A stretch of 64,000 nt of DNA. Origin: Microbacterium barkeri. Its GTDB lineage: Bacteria; Actinomycetota; Actinomycetes; Actinomycetales; Microbacteriaceae. The notes under the pieces were generated by a model. It did no database searches and was not told the DNA's origin. It saw only the letters and a program-made list of their open reading frames with translations. Positions within the stretch are counted from its first letter, which is position 1. Each line of letters opens with the position of its first letter. The stretch lies in assembly GCF_027921765.1 (NCBI RefSeq), contig NZ_BSEJ01000007.1, forward strand, positions 62,001-126,000. Reading direction: 5' to 3'. This document shows, piece by piece, positions 53,506-62,175 of this stretch. Position numbers and translations under genes: made by a program.

Positions 53506-53964
53506 TCAGGAGCCCGCCGCACGGTCGCGGGCCGCGTGTCCCTCGGCGAGGAACGCCAGACGCCGCAGCGTCTCGGCATTGCGCGCATGCAGCGGCGGAT
53601 CGACGAGGAACCGGGGAACGAGCGACCCGGGACCCTCGACGGCGGCCTCCGAGATCCGCACGAGCGATCCGGCGCCGCGCGGCTTGACCTCGATCGTCAC
53701 GCGCGCCTCGCCGATCGGCCATCCGCGCGCCTGCAGCACCATCCGGCGCGGAGGATCCCACTCGACGCACTCGGTCGTGTCGTCGAGGAGCAGCGGCCAG
53801 CTGCCCACCGAGTGGTGGAGCTCGGCGCCGGGGCGCGGCCAGTCGTCGTCGACCTCGCGCATGCGCGACGCCCCCACGACCCAGACCGGGTAGAGCCATC
53901 CGTCGCCGAGGACGCGGAAGATCTCCTCGGGGGTGCAGCGGATCTCGCGGACGTTGATCGACAT
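53506..53964 (-). CDS. SRPBCC-family protein
   Basis: 152 aa. START-like fold: VREIRCTPEEIFRVLGDGWLYPVWVVGASRMREVD at the N-terminus, then ELHHSVGSWPLLLDDTTECVEWDPP, RMVLQARGWPIGEARVTIEV and the long C-terminal helix. These proteins bind hydrophobic ligands in a cavity; this one cannot be assigned a ligand. ATG 53964 has GGAGGCG upstream. Its stop lies 3 bases from the convergent MFS gene. Confidence 0.82.
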   Translation of the reverse strand: MSINVREIRCTPEEIFRVLGDGWLYPVWVVGASRMREVDDDWPRPGAELHHSVGSWPLLLDDTTECVEWDPPRRMVLQARGWPIGEARVTIEVKPRGAGSLVRISEAAVEGPGSLVPRFLVDPPLHARNAETLRRLAFLAEGHAARDRAAGS

Positions 53965-54087
53965 GGTCGCCTCCGGCTCTCGGTGCCTGGTGCTCACGCT
54001 AGACGCAGCCCCTGACCGCGGCACGGGCTTGACATGCGGAGCCTGCCCTCACATGACGCCCGGTGGGCGCGTGAGGGCGGCACTCGG

Positions 54088-54093
54088 TACGGT
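54088..54093 (+). promoter_or_regulatory. -10 element, leaderless promoter of pgi
   Basis: TACGGT, 6 bases, then ATG 54100. Confidence 0.5.
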
Positions 54094-54099
54094 TGCAGC

Positions 54100-55782
54100 A
54101 TGACCGCTCCCGTCGACCCCACGTCCACCTCGGCCTGGGCGGAGCTCGAGGCGCACCGCGCGAGCTTCTCCCCCGACCTGCGCGGCTGGTTCGCCGCCGA
54201 CCCCGATCGGGCCGAGCGTCTCAGCCTTCCGCTCGCCGACCTCCACGTGGACCTCTCGAAGAACCTCGTGACCGACGACATCCTCGCCTCGCTCGTGCGA
54301 CTCGCCGAGCAGACCGGAGTCGCCGAGCGCTTCGCGGCGATGCTCGAGGGCACGCACATCAACACGACCGAGAACCGCGCGGTCCTGCACACCGCGCTGC
54401 GTCGCCCGGCCGGCGCGACGCCCGCGCTCGCGGTCGACGGGCAGGATGTCGACGCCGACGTGCACGCCGTGCTCGACAAGGTCTCCGCCTTCGCGGAGCG
54501 CGTGCGAGGCGGCGACTGGCGGGGCGTCACCGGCAAGCGCGTGACGCACGTCGTGAACATCGGCATCGGCGGATCCGACCTCGGGCCGGTGATGGTCTAC
54601 GAGGCGCTCAAGCCCTACGCTGACGCGGGCATCGAGGCGCGCTTCATCTCGAACATCGACCCCACGGACCTCGCGCAGAAGGTCGCCGACCTCGACGCCG
54701 AGACGACCCTGTTCATCGTCGCATCGAAGACGTTCACGACGCTCGAGACGCTCACGAACGCGCGCCTCGCACGCGACTGGCTGTGGTCGCAGCTCGCCGG
54801 CAAGGGCGCGATCGCCGACGACGACGCGGCGCGCACCGACGCCGTCGCGCACCACTTCGTCGCCGTGTCGACGGCCCTCGACAAGGTCGCCGACTTCGGC
54901 ATCGACCCCGAGAACGCCTTCGGGTTCTGGGACTGGGTCGGCGGCCGCTACTCGGTGGACTCGGCGATCGGCACGTCGCTCGCGATCGTGCTCGGACCGG
55001 CGGTCTTCCGCGAGCTGCTCGAGGGATTCCACGCGGTGGACGAGCACGTGCGCACGACGCCGCTCACGCGCAACGTGCCCGTGCTCATGGGGCTCCTCAA
55101 CGTCTGGTACACGAACTTCCTCGGCGCCCAGTCGCACGCGGTGCTCCCCTACGCGCAGCAGCTGCACCGCTTCGCGGCCTACCTCCAGCAGCTCACCATG
55201 GAGTCCAACGGCAAGTCGGTGCGCTGGGACGGCACGCCGGTGACGACCGACACGGGCGAGGTGTTCTGGGGCGAGCCGGGCACGAACGGCCAGCATGCGT
55301 TCTACCAGCTGATCCACCAGGGCACGCGGCTCATCCCCGCCGACTTCATCGCGTTCGCGAACCCCGCATACCCCCTCCAGGACGGCGGCCGGGACGTGCA
55401 CGGGCTGTTCCTCGCGAACTTCCTCGCGCAGACGAAGGCGCTCGCGTTCGGCAAGACCGCGGATGAGGTGGAGGCCGAGGGCACGACGGGTCCGCTCGTC
55501 GCGGCCCGCACGTTCGCGGGCAACCGCCCGACGACGTCGATCTTCGCTCCCGCCCTCACGCCGGCGGTGCTCGGCCAGCTGATCGCGCTGTACGAGCACA
55601 TCGTCTTCACGCAGGGCGTCGTGTGGGGCATCAACTCCTTCGACCAGTGGGGCGTCGAGCTCGGCAAGCAGCTCGCCCTCCAGATCGCGCCCGCCATCGA
55701 GGGCGACAAGGCCGCGCTCGAGGCCCAGGACCCGTCGACGAAGGCGCTGCTCGCGTACTACCGCGCGCACCGCTCGAGCTGA
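54100..55782 (+). CDS. pgi: Glucose-6-phosphate isomerase
   Basis: 560-aa long-form enzyme interconverting glucose-6-phosphate and fructose-6-phosphate. [18 protein letters not shown] (substrate loop), [11 protein letters not shown] (phosphate binding), [41 protein letters not shown] broken at ~350-375, [18 protein letters not shown] (catalytic Glu and His), and the C-terminal [13 protein letters not shown] with the catalytic Lys. ATG 54100 fits a leaderless promoter; the open frame to 54034 is not needed. It stands alone, followed by a bidirectional hairpin. Confidence 0.97.
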   Translation: MTAPVDPTSTSAWAELEAHRASFSPDLRGWFAADPDRAERLSLPLADLHVDLSKNLVTDDILASLVRLAEQTGVAERFAAMLEGTHINTTENRAVLHTALRRPAGATPALAVDGQDVDADVHAVLDKVSAFAERVRGGDWRGVTGKRVTHVVNIGIGGSDLGPVMVYEALKPYADAGIEARFISNIDPTDLAQKVADLDAETTLFIVASKTFTTLETLTNARLARDWLWSQLAGKGAIADDDAARTDAVAHHFVAVSTALDKVADFGIDPENAFGFWDWVGGRYSVDSAIGTSLAIVLGPAVFRELLEGFHAVDEHVRTTPLTRNVPVLMGLLNVWYTNFLGAQSHAVLPYAQQLHRFAAYLQQLTMESNGKSVRWDGTPVTTDTGEVFWGEPGTNGQHAFYQLIHQGTRLIPADFIAFANPAYPLQDGGRDVHGLFLANFLAQTKALAFGKTADEVEAEGTTGPLVAARTFAGNRPTTSIFAPALTPAVLGQLIALYEHIVFTQGVVWGINSFDQWGVELGKQLALQIAPAIEGDKAALEAQDPSTKALLAYYRAHRSS

Positions 55783-55795
55783 CGCGAGGTCCCCG

Positions 55796-55827
55796 ACGGC
55801 CCGGCTGCGTTCGCGCGGCCGGGCCGT
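55796..55827. terminator. Bidirectional terminator after pgi
   Basis: ACGGCCCGGC pairs perfectly with GCCGGGCCGT and extends by three more pairs (one wobble) around a 6-base loop. It lies between the convergent pgi and phosphodiesterase genes. Confidence 0.75.
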
Positions 55828-55836
55828 TCGGCGTCG

Positions 55837-56346
55837 TCAGCTGCGGACGACCGGCACGAGCGCGACGTCGCGGAGCACGTCGCCGTCGATGGCACACGTC
55901 ATGAGCGTGCACGCGGGCTGGCGTCGACGGTCGGTGGGCGAGCCCGGGTTCAGCAGCCGGGTGCCCGCGGGCGTCGTCGAGTCCCAGGGGATGTGGCTGT
56001 GCCCGAAGACGAGCACGTCGGGCCGCTCCTCGGCCAGACCGTCGACACGCTCCTCGCGACCTCGGGCCGCCCCTGTCTCGTGGATCACGGCGAGGTCGAT
56101 GCCCTCGATGCGCACCCGTGCGAGCTCGGGCAGACGCGCACGCAGCGCGGGCCCGTCGTTGTTGCCGTGCACGCCGATGAGGCGCCGGGAGCGCATCTCG
56201 AGAGCGTCGAGCGTCTCGACGTCGACCCAGTCGCCCGCGTGCACGACCACGTCGGCGGCGTCGATCGCGCGCCACACGTCATCCGGCAGCCGCCGGGCGC
56301 GCACAGGCACATGTGTGTCGGCGAGCAGAACCAGGCGCGTCGTCAC
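55837..56346 (-). CDS. YfcE/MJ0936-type metallophosphoesterase
   Basis: 169 aa. Dinuclear metal motifs in order: LLADTHVP (DxH), VVHAGDW (GD), VHGNNDGP (GNxD), VIHETGA, FGHSHIPWD (GHxH). Length matches the single-domain phosphodiesterases of this family. Natural substrate is unknown; bis-(p-nitrophenyl) phosphate is the usual test. Start GTG 56346 is the only one before the DTH motif; GAGGAG sits a little far upstream. It follows the FAD oxidase gene by 31 bases in the same direction. Confidence 0.85.
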   Translation of the reverse strand: MTTRLVLLADTHVPVRARRLPDDVWRAIDAADVVVHAGDWVDVETLDALEMRSRRLIGVHGNNDGPALRARLPELARVRIEGIDLAVIHETGAARGREERVDGLAEERPDVLVFGHSHIPWDSTTPAGTRLLNPGSPTDRRRQPACTLMTCAIDGDVLRDVALVPVVRS

Positions 56347-56377
56347 CCGGCGCGCTCCTCGGTCCGCCCCGCCGCCG

Positions 56378-57721
56378 TCATCGCGGCAGGCGCCCCTCGT
56401 GCAGCACGGCGTCGGGATCGACGCGCTCGCGGATGGCGCGGAGTCGATCGAGATCGGCGCGGGTCCCCGCGCGCTCGAGCGTCTCCTCGGGCGCGAGGAA
56501 CGTCGGCACGAGCGGCGCCTCGTCCGCGCGACCGAGGATCTCGCGCAGGCCAGCGAGGCTCGCGTCACCCGGCTCGCGCGGCGCACCGGGCGCGACCGGG
56601 GCGAGCCCGTGCACGAGCCATGCGGCGTCGGACAGGGACGCGAACCCCTCGCGGCGTGGCGAGTCGAGTGCGCCGCCGAGCATGCGGAGCCCGAGTCCGA
56701 CGAGGGGCGCCTGCTCGGGAAGCGCGCGGAACGTGAGGAGGTCGTCGAGCAGGGCGTCGTCGAGAGACCGCAGTGCGGAGGACACACCGCGTGTGGGCGT
56801 GGGATCGGTGGGCTCCGCCGATCGGGAGGCCATGAGCGCCGGTGTCGCGTGACCGAAGTCCTCGCGCTCGACGGGGGCCGCCGCGCGAATCGGCTCGAGG
56901 AACTCCGCCGCGGCCTCGTCGATCGCGAGCACATCGACCGTGAGGAAGCTGCGCGCCCTGATCGCCTCGGGCAGCTGAGGGACGTCGGGCATGCGCATCG
57001 ACGTCGCGAAGAGATTGAGCGACGGCGGGGCGACAGCGGCGAGGTCGCGCACGGCTCGCAGCGCGTCGGCCGAGTGCGCCGAGTCGAAGACGATGCTGCC
57101 GCCCACGAGCACGGGGGCCGCGACGAGGTCGATCTCGATCTCGGTCACGATCCCCGCGATGCCGCCCGCGCCGCGCAGCGCCCACATGGTGTCGGGGTCG
57201 CTCGCGTCATCCACACGCTCGTGCGTCCCGTCGGGCCGGACGATCCAGGCCGCGCGCAGCGCGTCGGACCCGAGGCCCGCCGATCGGCTGAACCACGAGT
57301 GTCCCCCGCCGAGGGTGTAGCCCGTCGCGCTCACGACGCGGCTCGTGCCGGCGGGCGCGACCAGTCCCGTGCCGTCGAGGGCGTCGATGACCGCGCCCCA
57401 CGCCACGCCGGCGCCGATGCGCGCGATGCGGGCCTCCTGGTCGATCTCGAGCGCATCGAACGCACGGGGCCGAACGAGCACTGCTCCCTCGAGAGCCGAG
57501 GCCGCGCCGTGCCCGCACGGCTGGACGGCGAGCGCCACGCCCTCCTCGCGCGCGAAGGCGACGAGGGCGACGAGGTCGTCGACACCGGCCGGCTCAGCGA
57601 CCGCCGCGGGCCGCTGCTCGACGGAGAGGTTCCACGGTCGGCGCGCCTCGTCGAAGGCGACGTCGTCGGGCAGGCGGAGGAGGCCGGAGAGGCGGCCGCG
57701 GAGCGCATCGAGAGCGGACAT
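56378..57721 (-). CDS. FAD-binding oxidoreductase, BBE/PCMH type
   Basis: 447 aa. The PCMH-type FAD domain occupies the first ~220 residues: VALAVQPCGHGAASALEG (the P-x-x-HG flavin loop, possible histidine attachment), IARIGAGVAWGAVIDAL, GYTLGGGHSWFSRSAGLGSDAL. The C-terminal half is the substrate domain. Related enzymes oxidise sugars or alcohols with oxygen. No signal peptide. ATG 57721 lies 7 bases after TAGCGT, so the transcript is leaderless; that -10 overlaps the helR stop, and read-through from helR is also possible. Confidence 0.85.
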   Translation of the reverse strand: MSALDALRGRLSGLLRLPDDVAFDEARRPWNLSVEQRPAAVAEPAGVDDLVALVAFAREEGVALAVQPCGHGAASALEGAVLVRPRAFDALEIDQEARIARIGAGVAWGAVIDALDGTGLVAPAGTSRVVSATGYTLGGGHSWFSRSAGLGSDALRAAWIVRPDGTHERVDDASDPDTMWALRGAGGIAGIVTEIEIDLVAAPVLVGGSIVFDSAHSADALRAVRDLAAVAPPSLNLFATSMRMPDVPQLPEAIRARSFLTVDVLAIDEAAAEFLEPIRAAAPVEREDFGHATPALMASRSAEPTDPTPTRGVSSALRSLDDALLDDLLTFRALPEQAPLVGLGLRMLGGALDSPRREGFASLSDAAWLVHGLAPVAPGAPREPGDASLAGLREILGRADEAPLVPTFLAPEETLERAGTRADLDRLRAIRERVDPDAVLHEGRLPR

Positions 57722-57728
57722 GACCCAC

Positions 57729-57734
57729 ACGCTA
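57729..57734 (-). promoter_or_regulatory. -10 element, leaderless promoter of the FAD oxidoreductase
   Basis: TAGCGT on the minus strand, 7 bases, then ATG 57721. Confidence 0.6.
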
Positions 57735-59909
57735 GCGAGGTCGTCGGACATCCGTCTCCCCCGGCTCCGCATCGAGGAGGACGAGCTCGCGCGTCGCACG
57801 CGTCATCGCGACGTAGCGGTCGACCGCGGCCTCGATCCCCTCGCCCGGCGCATCGGCGCCGGCGAGGAGCACGAGGTCGAACTCGAGTCCCTTCGCGTCC
57901 TCCGGCGTCGCCGAGCGGGCGCGCCCGTGCGGGCGGAAGCCGGGGTCTCCGATCACGCATGCCGTGCCCTCGACGTGCTCGGCGAGCCACCGCTCGAGAA
58001 TCGCGTCGCGCTCACCCGCCCGCGCCCTCCGCACGGGGATGCCCGAGCTGCGTACGGACACCGGGACGTTCGCGTCGGGCAGGGCGGCGCGGATGACCGG
58101 CTCGGCGACCGCCATGATCTCCGACGGCGTCCGGTAGTTGACCGTGAGCGAGGCGACGCGCACGTCGCGCAGACCCGCGCGCGCGAGCCGCTCCTCCCAC
58201 GAGCCGAGGAAGCCGTGCCGTGCCTGCGCTCGGTCGCCGACGACCGTCAGGCTGCGGGAGGGACAGCGGCGCAGCAGCATCTGCCACTGCGCGTCGGTGA
58301 GCTCCTGCGCCTCGTCGACGACGATGTGGGCGAAGGGCCCGATCAGCGCGTCGGGCTCGGGCGCCGGAACGCCCGCCTCGTCGACGAGGCTCTCCCGCGC
58401 GTCGTCCCCGCGCAGGATCATCGCGACGCCCATCTCGCTGTCGTCGTTCGCGATGAGGTAGTCGGCGATGTCCTCCCGGTAGGCCCGCTGCGCGGACAGC
58501 GCCGCCTCGCGCTCCCGCGCGCGGCGCGCCGTCCCGGGATCGCCCAGTCGCATCCGGGCTGCATCGAGAAGCGGGAGATCCGCGCTCGTCCAGGCCACGC
58601 CATCCGCCCGCGTCAGCAGCCGCACCTCGTCGTCCGCGAGCCACGGCGCGCAGCGCCGCAGGTACGCCGGCACGGTCCACAGGTCGCTCACGAGATCCGC
58701 TGCCTCGAGCCGCGGCCACGCGCGCGTGAAGGCCGTCGCGAGGTCCCTGTCCTGCGCGAGCGCGCGGCGCAGGAGGTCCGCCGGCACCTCCTCGTCGTCG
58801 TGCCGGTCGGCGATGAGCCCGAGCAGCGTCTCCCAGACCTGGTCGCGCGCCTCGTTGTGCGGCGTCCCCGGCTCGGGAGACGCGAACGCGTCGGCCCAGT
58901 CATCCGCCGTCACGACGACGTCCGTCCATGGCGTCTCGACGAGCACCTCGTCGACGGGCGGCTCCTCGTAGAGGCGCACGGCCGGTTCGATCGCCTGCAC
59001 CATCCGCCCGTCCGCCTTGAGAGACGCGACCCGGGGGTCGGGTTCCGCGCGGGCGATGGCGCCCTCGACCACGAGGTCGTCGACCGTGCACACGCGCACG
59101 CCCTCCTCTCCAAGACTCGGCAGCACATCCGACACGTAGTCGAGATACGCGCGCGACGGCCCGACGACGAGCACGCCGCCGCCACCGCGTGCCATCCGCG
59201 GCTCGGCGTGCAGCAGGTAGGCCGCGCGGTGGAGCGCGACGACCGTCTTGCCCGTTCCCGGGCCGCCGTCGACGACGAGCGCGCCGGTCGAGGGCGCGCG
59301 GATGATCGCGTCCTGATCGGCCTGGATGGTCGCGAGCACATCGCGCATGTGCGGAGAGCGGCTCGCGCCGAGACTCGCGATGAAGGCGGACTGGTCGTCG
59401 AGCGCCGCGCCGCTCTCGAGGGCGTCGGCCGTGAACACCTCGTCCCAGTAGTCCACGATGCGGCCGCCGCTCCACCGGTAGCGCCGTCGGCTGCTCAGCC
59501 CCATCGGATCGGCGTGCGTCGCGCCGAAGAAGGGCTCGGCCGCGCGCGCCCTCCAGTCGACGAGGAGCGGCTCGCCATCGGCATCGGAGAGGCCGATGCG
59601 GCCGATGTAGACGGGGTCGCCGCCCTCGGCGGGCACCATGCGGCCGAGGCAGAGATCGAGGCCGAAGCGCCGCAGCAGGCGCAGGCGGGCCGTCAGGCGG
59701 TGGATCTCGAGGTCGCGGTCGAGGGCCTTCTGCCCCTGGCCGGCCGGCGCGCGGCGCTGCGCCTCGAGGCGGTCGGATGCGTCGGCGATCTGGCGAGCGA
59801 GGCTCGCGGCGATCGCGGCGAACTGCGCCTCGTCGCGTGCGATGAGCGCGGCGTCGGCCTTGGCGGCGCGGCTGTCGGGAAGGGCGAACGGGCTGAGGGC
59901 GGTGGTCAT
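57732..59909 (-). CDS. helR: HelR, rifamycin-resistance RNA polymerase recycling ATPase
   Basis: 725-aa UvrD/Rep-like superfamily 1 protein. The N-terminal coiled region has SLARQIADASDRLEAQRR and HRLTARLRLLRRFGLDLC, the HelR-type arm that reaches into RNA polymerase. YIGRIGLSDADGEPLLVDWRA and PMGLSSRRRYRW form the typical link. Walker A is VDGGPGTGKTVVALHR (Lys221), Walker B VVDEAQELTDAQW, and the C-terminal helicase motif YVAMTRATRELVLL. HelR removes or protects polymerase from rifamycins and dissociates stalled complexes. ATG 59909 opens the conserved sequence; the extension to 60875 overlaps other genes. A rifamycin-associated element is upstream. Confidence 0.92.
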   Translation of the reverse strand: MTTALSPFALPDSRAAKADAALIARDEAQFAAIAASLARQIADASDRLEAQRRAPAGQGQKALDRDLEIHRLTARLRLLRRFGLDLCLGRMVPAEGGDPVYIGRIGLSDADGEPLLVDWRARAAEPFFGATHADPMGLSSRRRYRWSGGRIVDYWDEVFTADALESGAALDDQSAFIASLGASRSPHMRDVLATIQADQDAIIRAPSTGALVVDGGPGTGKTVVALHRAAYLLHAEPRMARGGGGVLVVGPSRAYLDYVSDVLPSLGEEGVRVCTVDDLVVEGAIARAEPDPRVASLKADGRMVQAIEPAVRLYEEPPVDEVLVETPWTDVVVTADDWADAFASPEPGTPHNEARDQVWETLLGLIADRHDDEEVPADLLRRALAQDRDLATAFTRAWPRLEAADLVSDLWTVPAYLRRCAPWLADDEVRLLTRADGVAWTSADLPLLDAARMRLGDPGTARRAREREAALSAQRAYREDIADYLIANDDSEMGVAMILRGDDARESLVDEAGVPAPEPDALIGPFAHIVVDEAQELTDAQWQMLLRRCPSRSLTVVGDRAQARHGFLGSWEERLARAGLRDVRVASLTVNYRTPSEIMAVAEPVIRAALPDANVPVSVRSSGIPVRRARAGERDAILERWLAEHVEGTACVIGDPGFRPHGRARSATPEDAKGLEFDLVLLAGADAPGEGIEAAVDRYVAMTRATRELVLLDAEPGETDVRRPR

Positions 59910-60001
59910 GCGGGCGGCTCCGACGATCGCGACGGCACGGCGGACACCCGCTGCGCGCGGGTGCCGGCCGGAGGGAAGGAGACGATTCTGCCCCGTACCG
60001 G

Positions 60002-60020
60002 GGGCCTTGCGGCAAGCCCC
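60002..60020 (-). promoter_or_regulatory. Rifamycin-associated element (RAE) upstream of helR
   Basis: Minus strand GGGGCTTGCCGCAAGGCCC, which differs only at the central base from the element as I remember it from actinomycete rifamycin-inactivation genes. It contains TTGCCG as a possible -35, with CAGAAT (59990-59985) 19 bp downstream as -10. About 92 bases separate it from the helR start. Confidence 0.85.
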
Positions 60021-60052
60021 CACCCCGGCCGTAAACTGGAACCGCGGGGAGA

Positions 60053-60679
60053 TCAGAGGGCGACGACGCGCGCCGGCGCTCCATCCGCATCGATCGCGAG
60101 CGGGAAGACGCCGATCCGCGGATGCCGCTCGAGGCCCGCCAGGCCGCGAAGGTTCTCGACGATGAGCGCGTCGGCGCCGAGCACGATCTCGTGCACGGGG
60201 AACCCCTCCCCGCCCGTCGGGTCGGGGCTCAGCAGGTCGACCGCGAGCACGCGCATTCCGTGCGCGACGAGCCAGGCGGCCGCCGCCCGGTCGAGGTGCG
60301 GATGCGCGGTCGCGTCCGCCGACCCGAATCGCTCCGCCCATCCGGTGTCCAGCACGACGACCGGCCGCAGATCGGCTTCGAGGTCGGCCGACGCCCGACG
60401 CAGGTCGTCGAGCGTGATGACCGCGCCGGCGGCGACCTCGCCGAGGTGCAGGACGATTGCCTCGCCCACGAGCTCGTCGAGCGGGATCGCACCGGTCGTG
60501 CGCCCGCCCGCGATGACGTGGGACGGCGCGTCGAGGTGCGTTCCCGTGTGCGAGCCGAGGTGCAGGGCGGCGACCGCGACGCCGTCGCGCGCGATCTCGA
60601 GAGCCGGCTCGATGCGCACCGCGGGGTCGCCGGGATACACGGTCATGCCGGTGCGGATGGGATGGCTGAGATCGCGCAT
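60053..60679 (-). CDS. Cyclase/kynurenine formamidase-like hydrolase
   Basis: 208 aa. The N-terminal DLSHPIRTGMTVYPGDP and the metal-binding LGSHTGTHLDAPSHVIAGG (HxGTHxDxPxH) mark the cyclase superfamily that includes KynB and cyclic-imide/isatin hydrolases. VVLDTGWAERFG and VLAVDLLSPDP follow. The usual active-site Glu near the C-terminus is in the GFPVHEIVLG stretch. Substrate unknown; no tryptophan-degradation genes are present. ATG 60679 has TACCGT 6 bases upstream. Divergent from the ArsR-type gene. Confidence 0.82.
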   Translation of the reverse strand: MRDLSHPIRTGMTVYPGDPAVRIEPALEIARDGVAVAALHLGSHTGTHLDAPSHVIAGGRTTGAIPLDELVGEAIVLHLGEVAAGAVITLDDLRRASADLEADLRPVVVLDTGWAERFGSADATAHPHLDRAAAAWLVAHGMRVLAVDLLSPDPTGGEGFPVHEIVLGADALIVENLRGLAGLERHPRIGVFPLAIDADGAPARVVAL

Positions 60680-60685
60680 GCGCCG

Positions 60686-60691
60686 ACGGTA
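60686..60691 (-). promoter_or_regulatory. -10 element, leaderless promoter of the cyclase gene
   Basis: TACCGT on the minus strand, 6 bases, then ATG 60679. Confidence 0.5.
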
Positions 60692-60711
60692 CACCGTGCC
60701 GAAGATTTTCC

Positions 60712-60744
60712 TTGACATGAATATTCGTCGCAGTGAATACTTCA
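60712..60744 (+). promoter_or_regulatory. Promoter and probable operator of the ArsR-SRPBCC gene
   Basis: TTGACA (60712-60717), 17-bp spacer, GAATAC (60735-60740), then 7 bases to ATG 60748. Two copies of TGAATAyTtC at 60718 and 60734 (16-bp period) cover the promoter. The first contains the palindrome GAATATTC and the second is TGAA-tac-TTCA. Position suggests autorepression. Confidence 0.65.
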
Positions 60745-60747
60745 GTC

Positions 60748-61575
60748 ATGGACCCGCTGCTCGCCGCTCTCGCCGATCCCGCCCGATGGCGGATGATCGA
60801 GCTGCTCGCCCTCCGCCCCCGAGCCGTGGGCGAGCTGGCGGAGCTCCTCGGCCTGCGCCAGCCGCAGACCACCAAGCACCTGCAGACGCTCGCGCGCGCG
60901 GGCGTCGTCAGCGTGCATCCCCTCGGCCAGCGGAGGGTGTACGCGCTCGAGACGTCGCCCCTCCGGGCTGCGGCGAACCGCCTCGCGAACCTCCTGCAGC
61001 AGGCCGATGCGCACGCCGACGAGCGCGAGGTGCTCGATCGCTATCGCGCCGCCATCAGCGCGGAGCGTGCCGCCGCGGACTCCCCTGGATGGGCGGATGG
61101 TCGCTCGTTCGCCTTCGAGCGCCACCTCGCCGCCCCGCGCGAGACGGTGTGGCGTCACTGGACCGACGCCGCACTCCTCGCCACGTGGTGGGCGCCGCCG
61201 TCTTTCGAGGTCGTCGAGAGCACGATCGCACCGCACCCGGAGGGGGCGGTCGTGCTCGCCTACCGCGATCCGGACGGCGCTCACTACCGGTCGGACGGGC
61301 GGGTCCGGGTCGCCGAGGCTCCGGAGCGCCTCGAGTTCGACCTGTCGGTGCGCGACAGCGAGGGCGGTGTGGCTTTCACGGCCCACTACGCGGTATCGCT
61401 CGACGAGGCTCCCCGGGGAACCCGTCTCGTGGCGGAGCTGCACCTCGACGCCACCGCCGTCGCCTCCGCTCCGTTCATCGCCGGCATCGAGACCGGCTGG
61501 AACCAGGTGCTCGACAACCTCGTCGCACGCGTCGCCGCGGACCCGCGGCCTGATCGGAAGGAACCCCTCTCATGA
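60748..61575 (+). CDS. ArsR-type regulator fused to an SRPBCC domain
   Basis: 275 aa. Residues ~1-85 are an ArsR winged helix without metal-binding cysteines: ALADPARWRMIELLALRPRAVGELAELLGLRQPQTTKHLQTL broken at ~6-48. Residues ~125-265 form an AHSA1/SRPBCC domain (RHLAAPRETVWRHWTDAALLATWWAPP, FTAHYAVSL, GWNQVLDNL) that could bind a hydrophobic ligand. This one-protein sensor-repressor architecture is known in actinobacteria. ATG 60748 fits the leaderless promoter; GTG 60733 would extend into the -10. The next gene overlaps its stop (ATGA), so the pair is coupled. Confidence 0.85.
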   Translation: MDPLLAALADPARWRMIELLALRPRAVGELAELLGLRQPQTTKHLQTLARAGVVSVHPLGQRRVYALETSPLRAAANRLANLLQQADAHADEREVLDRYRAAISAERAAADSPGWADGRSFAFERHLAAPRETVWRHWTDAALLATWWAPPSFEVVESTIAPHPEGAVVLAYRDPDGAHYRSDGRVRVAEAPERLEFDLSVRDSEGGVAFTAHYAVSLDEAPRGTRLVAELHLDATAVASAPFIAGIETGWNQVLDNLVARVAADPRPDRKEPLS

Positions 61576-62171
61576 ACGCTCACGCACCTCGCAGGGTCAC
61601 GGCGAACCTCAGCCTCACCCTCGATGGACGCTTCAACGGCCCCGGTGGGCCCGGCGACCTCGCGGCGATCGTCCCGTACGCGGTGACCGATGTCGCACGC
61701 GACCAGATGCACCGCATGCACGAGAACGCGACGACGGCCGTGCTCGGTCGCGGCAACGCGCAGGGGTTCCTCGGCTTCTGGCCTTCCGTCGCCGACGACC
61801 CCTCCGCAGACCCGCGCGACCGCGGCTACGCCGCCTGGTTCCGCGATGTCGAGAAGGTGGTCCTCTCGTCCTCGCTCTCGGAGGCGCCGTGGGAGCGCAC
61901 GCGCATCGTCTCGGCCCCCGTCGCCGACGTCGTGGCGCAGCTGCGCGCGTCCGGCGAGGGCGACATCCTCGTCAACACCAGCCCGAGCCTCATCCGCCCG
62001 CTCCTCGCTGCGGACCTCATCGACCGGCTCTACCTCATCGTCTGCCCCGAGATCTCCGGCGGCGGCGAGCGGCTGCTTGAGGACGGGCTCCCGTCGTCGT
62101 CCTGGCGCCTGGTGCTGCACGAGGCCGGCGACCACGGGGAGCTCGCGCTCGTCTACGACCGAGCGCGCTGA
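61572..62171 (+). CDS. Dihydrofolate reductase/RibD C-terminal-like oxidoreductase
   Basis: 199 aa, the second protein of this superfamily in the window. VTANLSLTLDGRFNGPGG (substrate/NADPH strand), AVLGRGNAQGFLGFWP, GDILVNTSPSLIRPLLAADLIDRLYLIVCPEISGGG broken at ~135-170. It starts inside the stop codon of the ArsR-SRPBCC gene, so it is co-translated and probably controlled by that regulator. Such regulator–reductase pairs are common in actinobacteria; the substrate is unknown. Its 3' end lies 4 bases from the convergent ThDP enzyme. Confidence 0.82.
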   Translation: MNAHAPRRVTANLSLTLDGRFNGPGGPGDLAAIVPYAVTDVARDQMHRMHENATTAVLGRGNAQGFLGFWPSVADDPSADPRDRGYAAWFRDVEKVVLSSSLSEAPWERTRIVSAPVADVVAQLRASGEGDILVNTSPSLIRPLLAADLIDRLYLIVCPEISGGGERLLEDGLPSSSWRLVLHEAGDHGELALVYDRAR

Positions 62172-62175
62172 GGAC

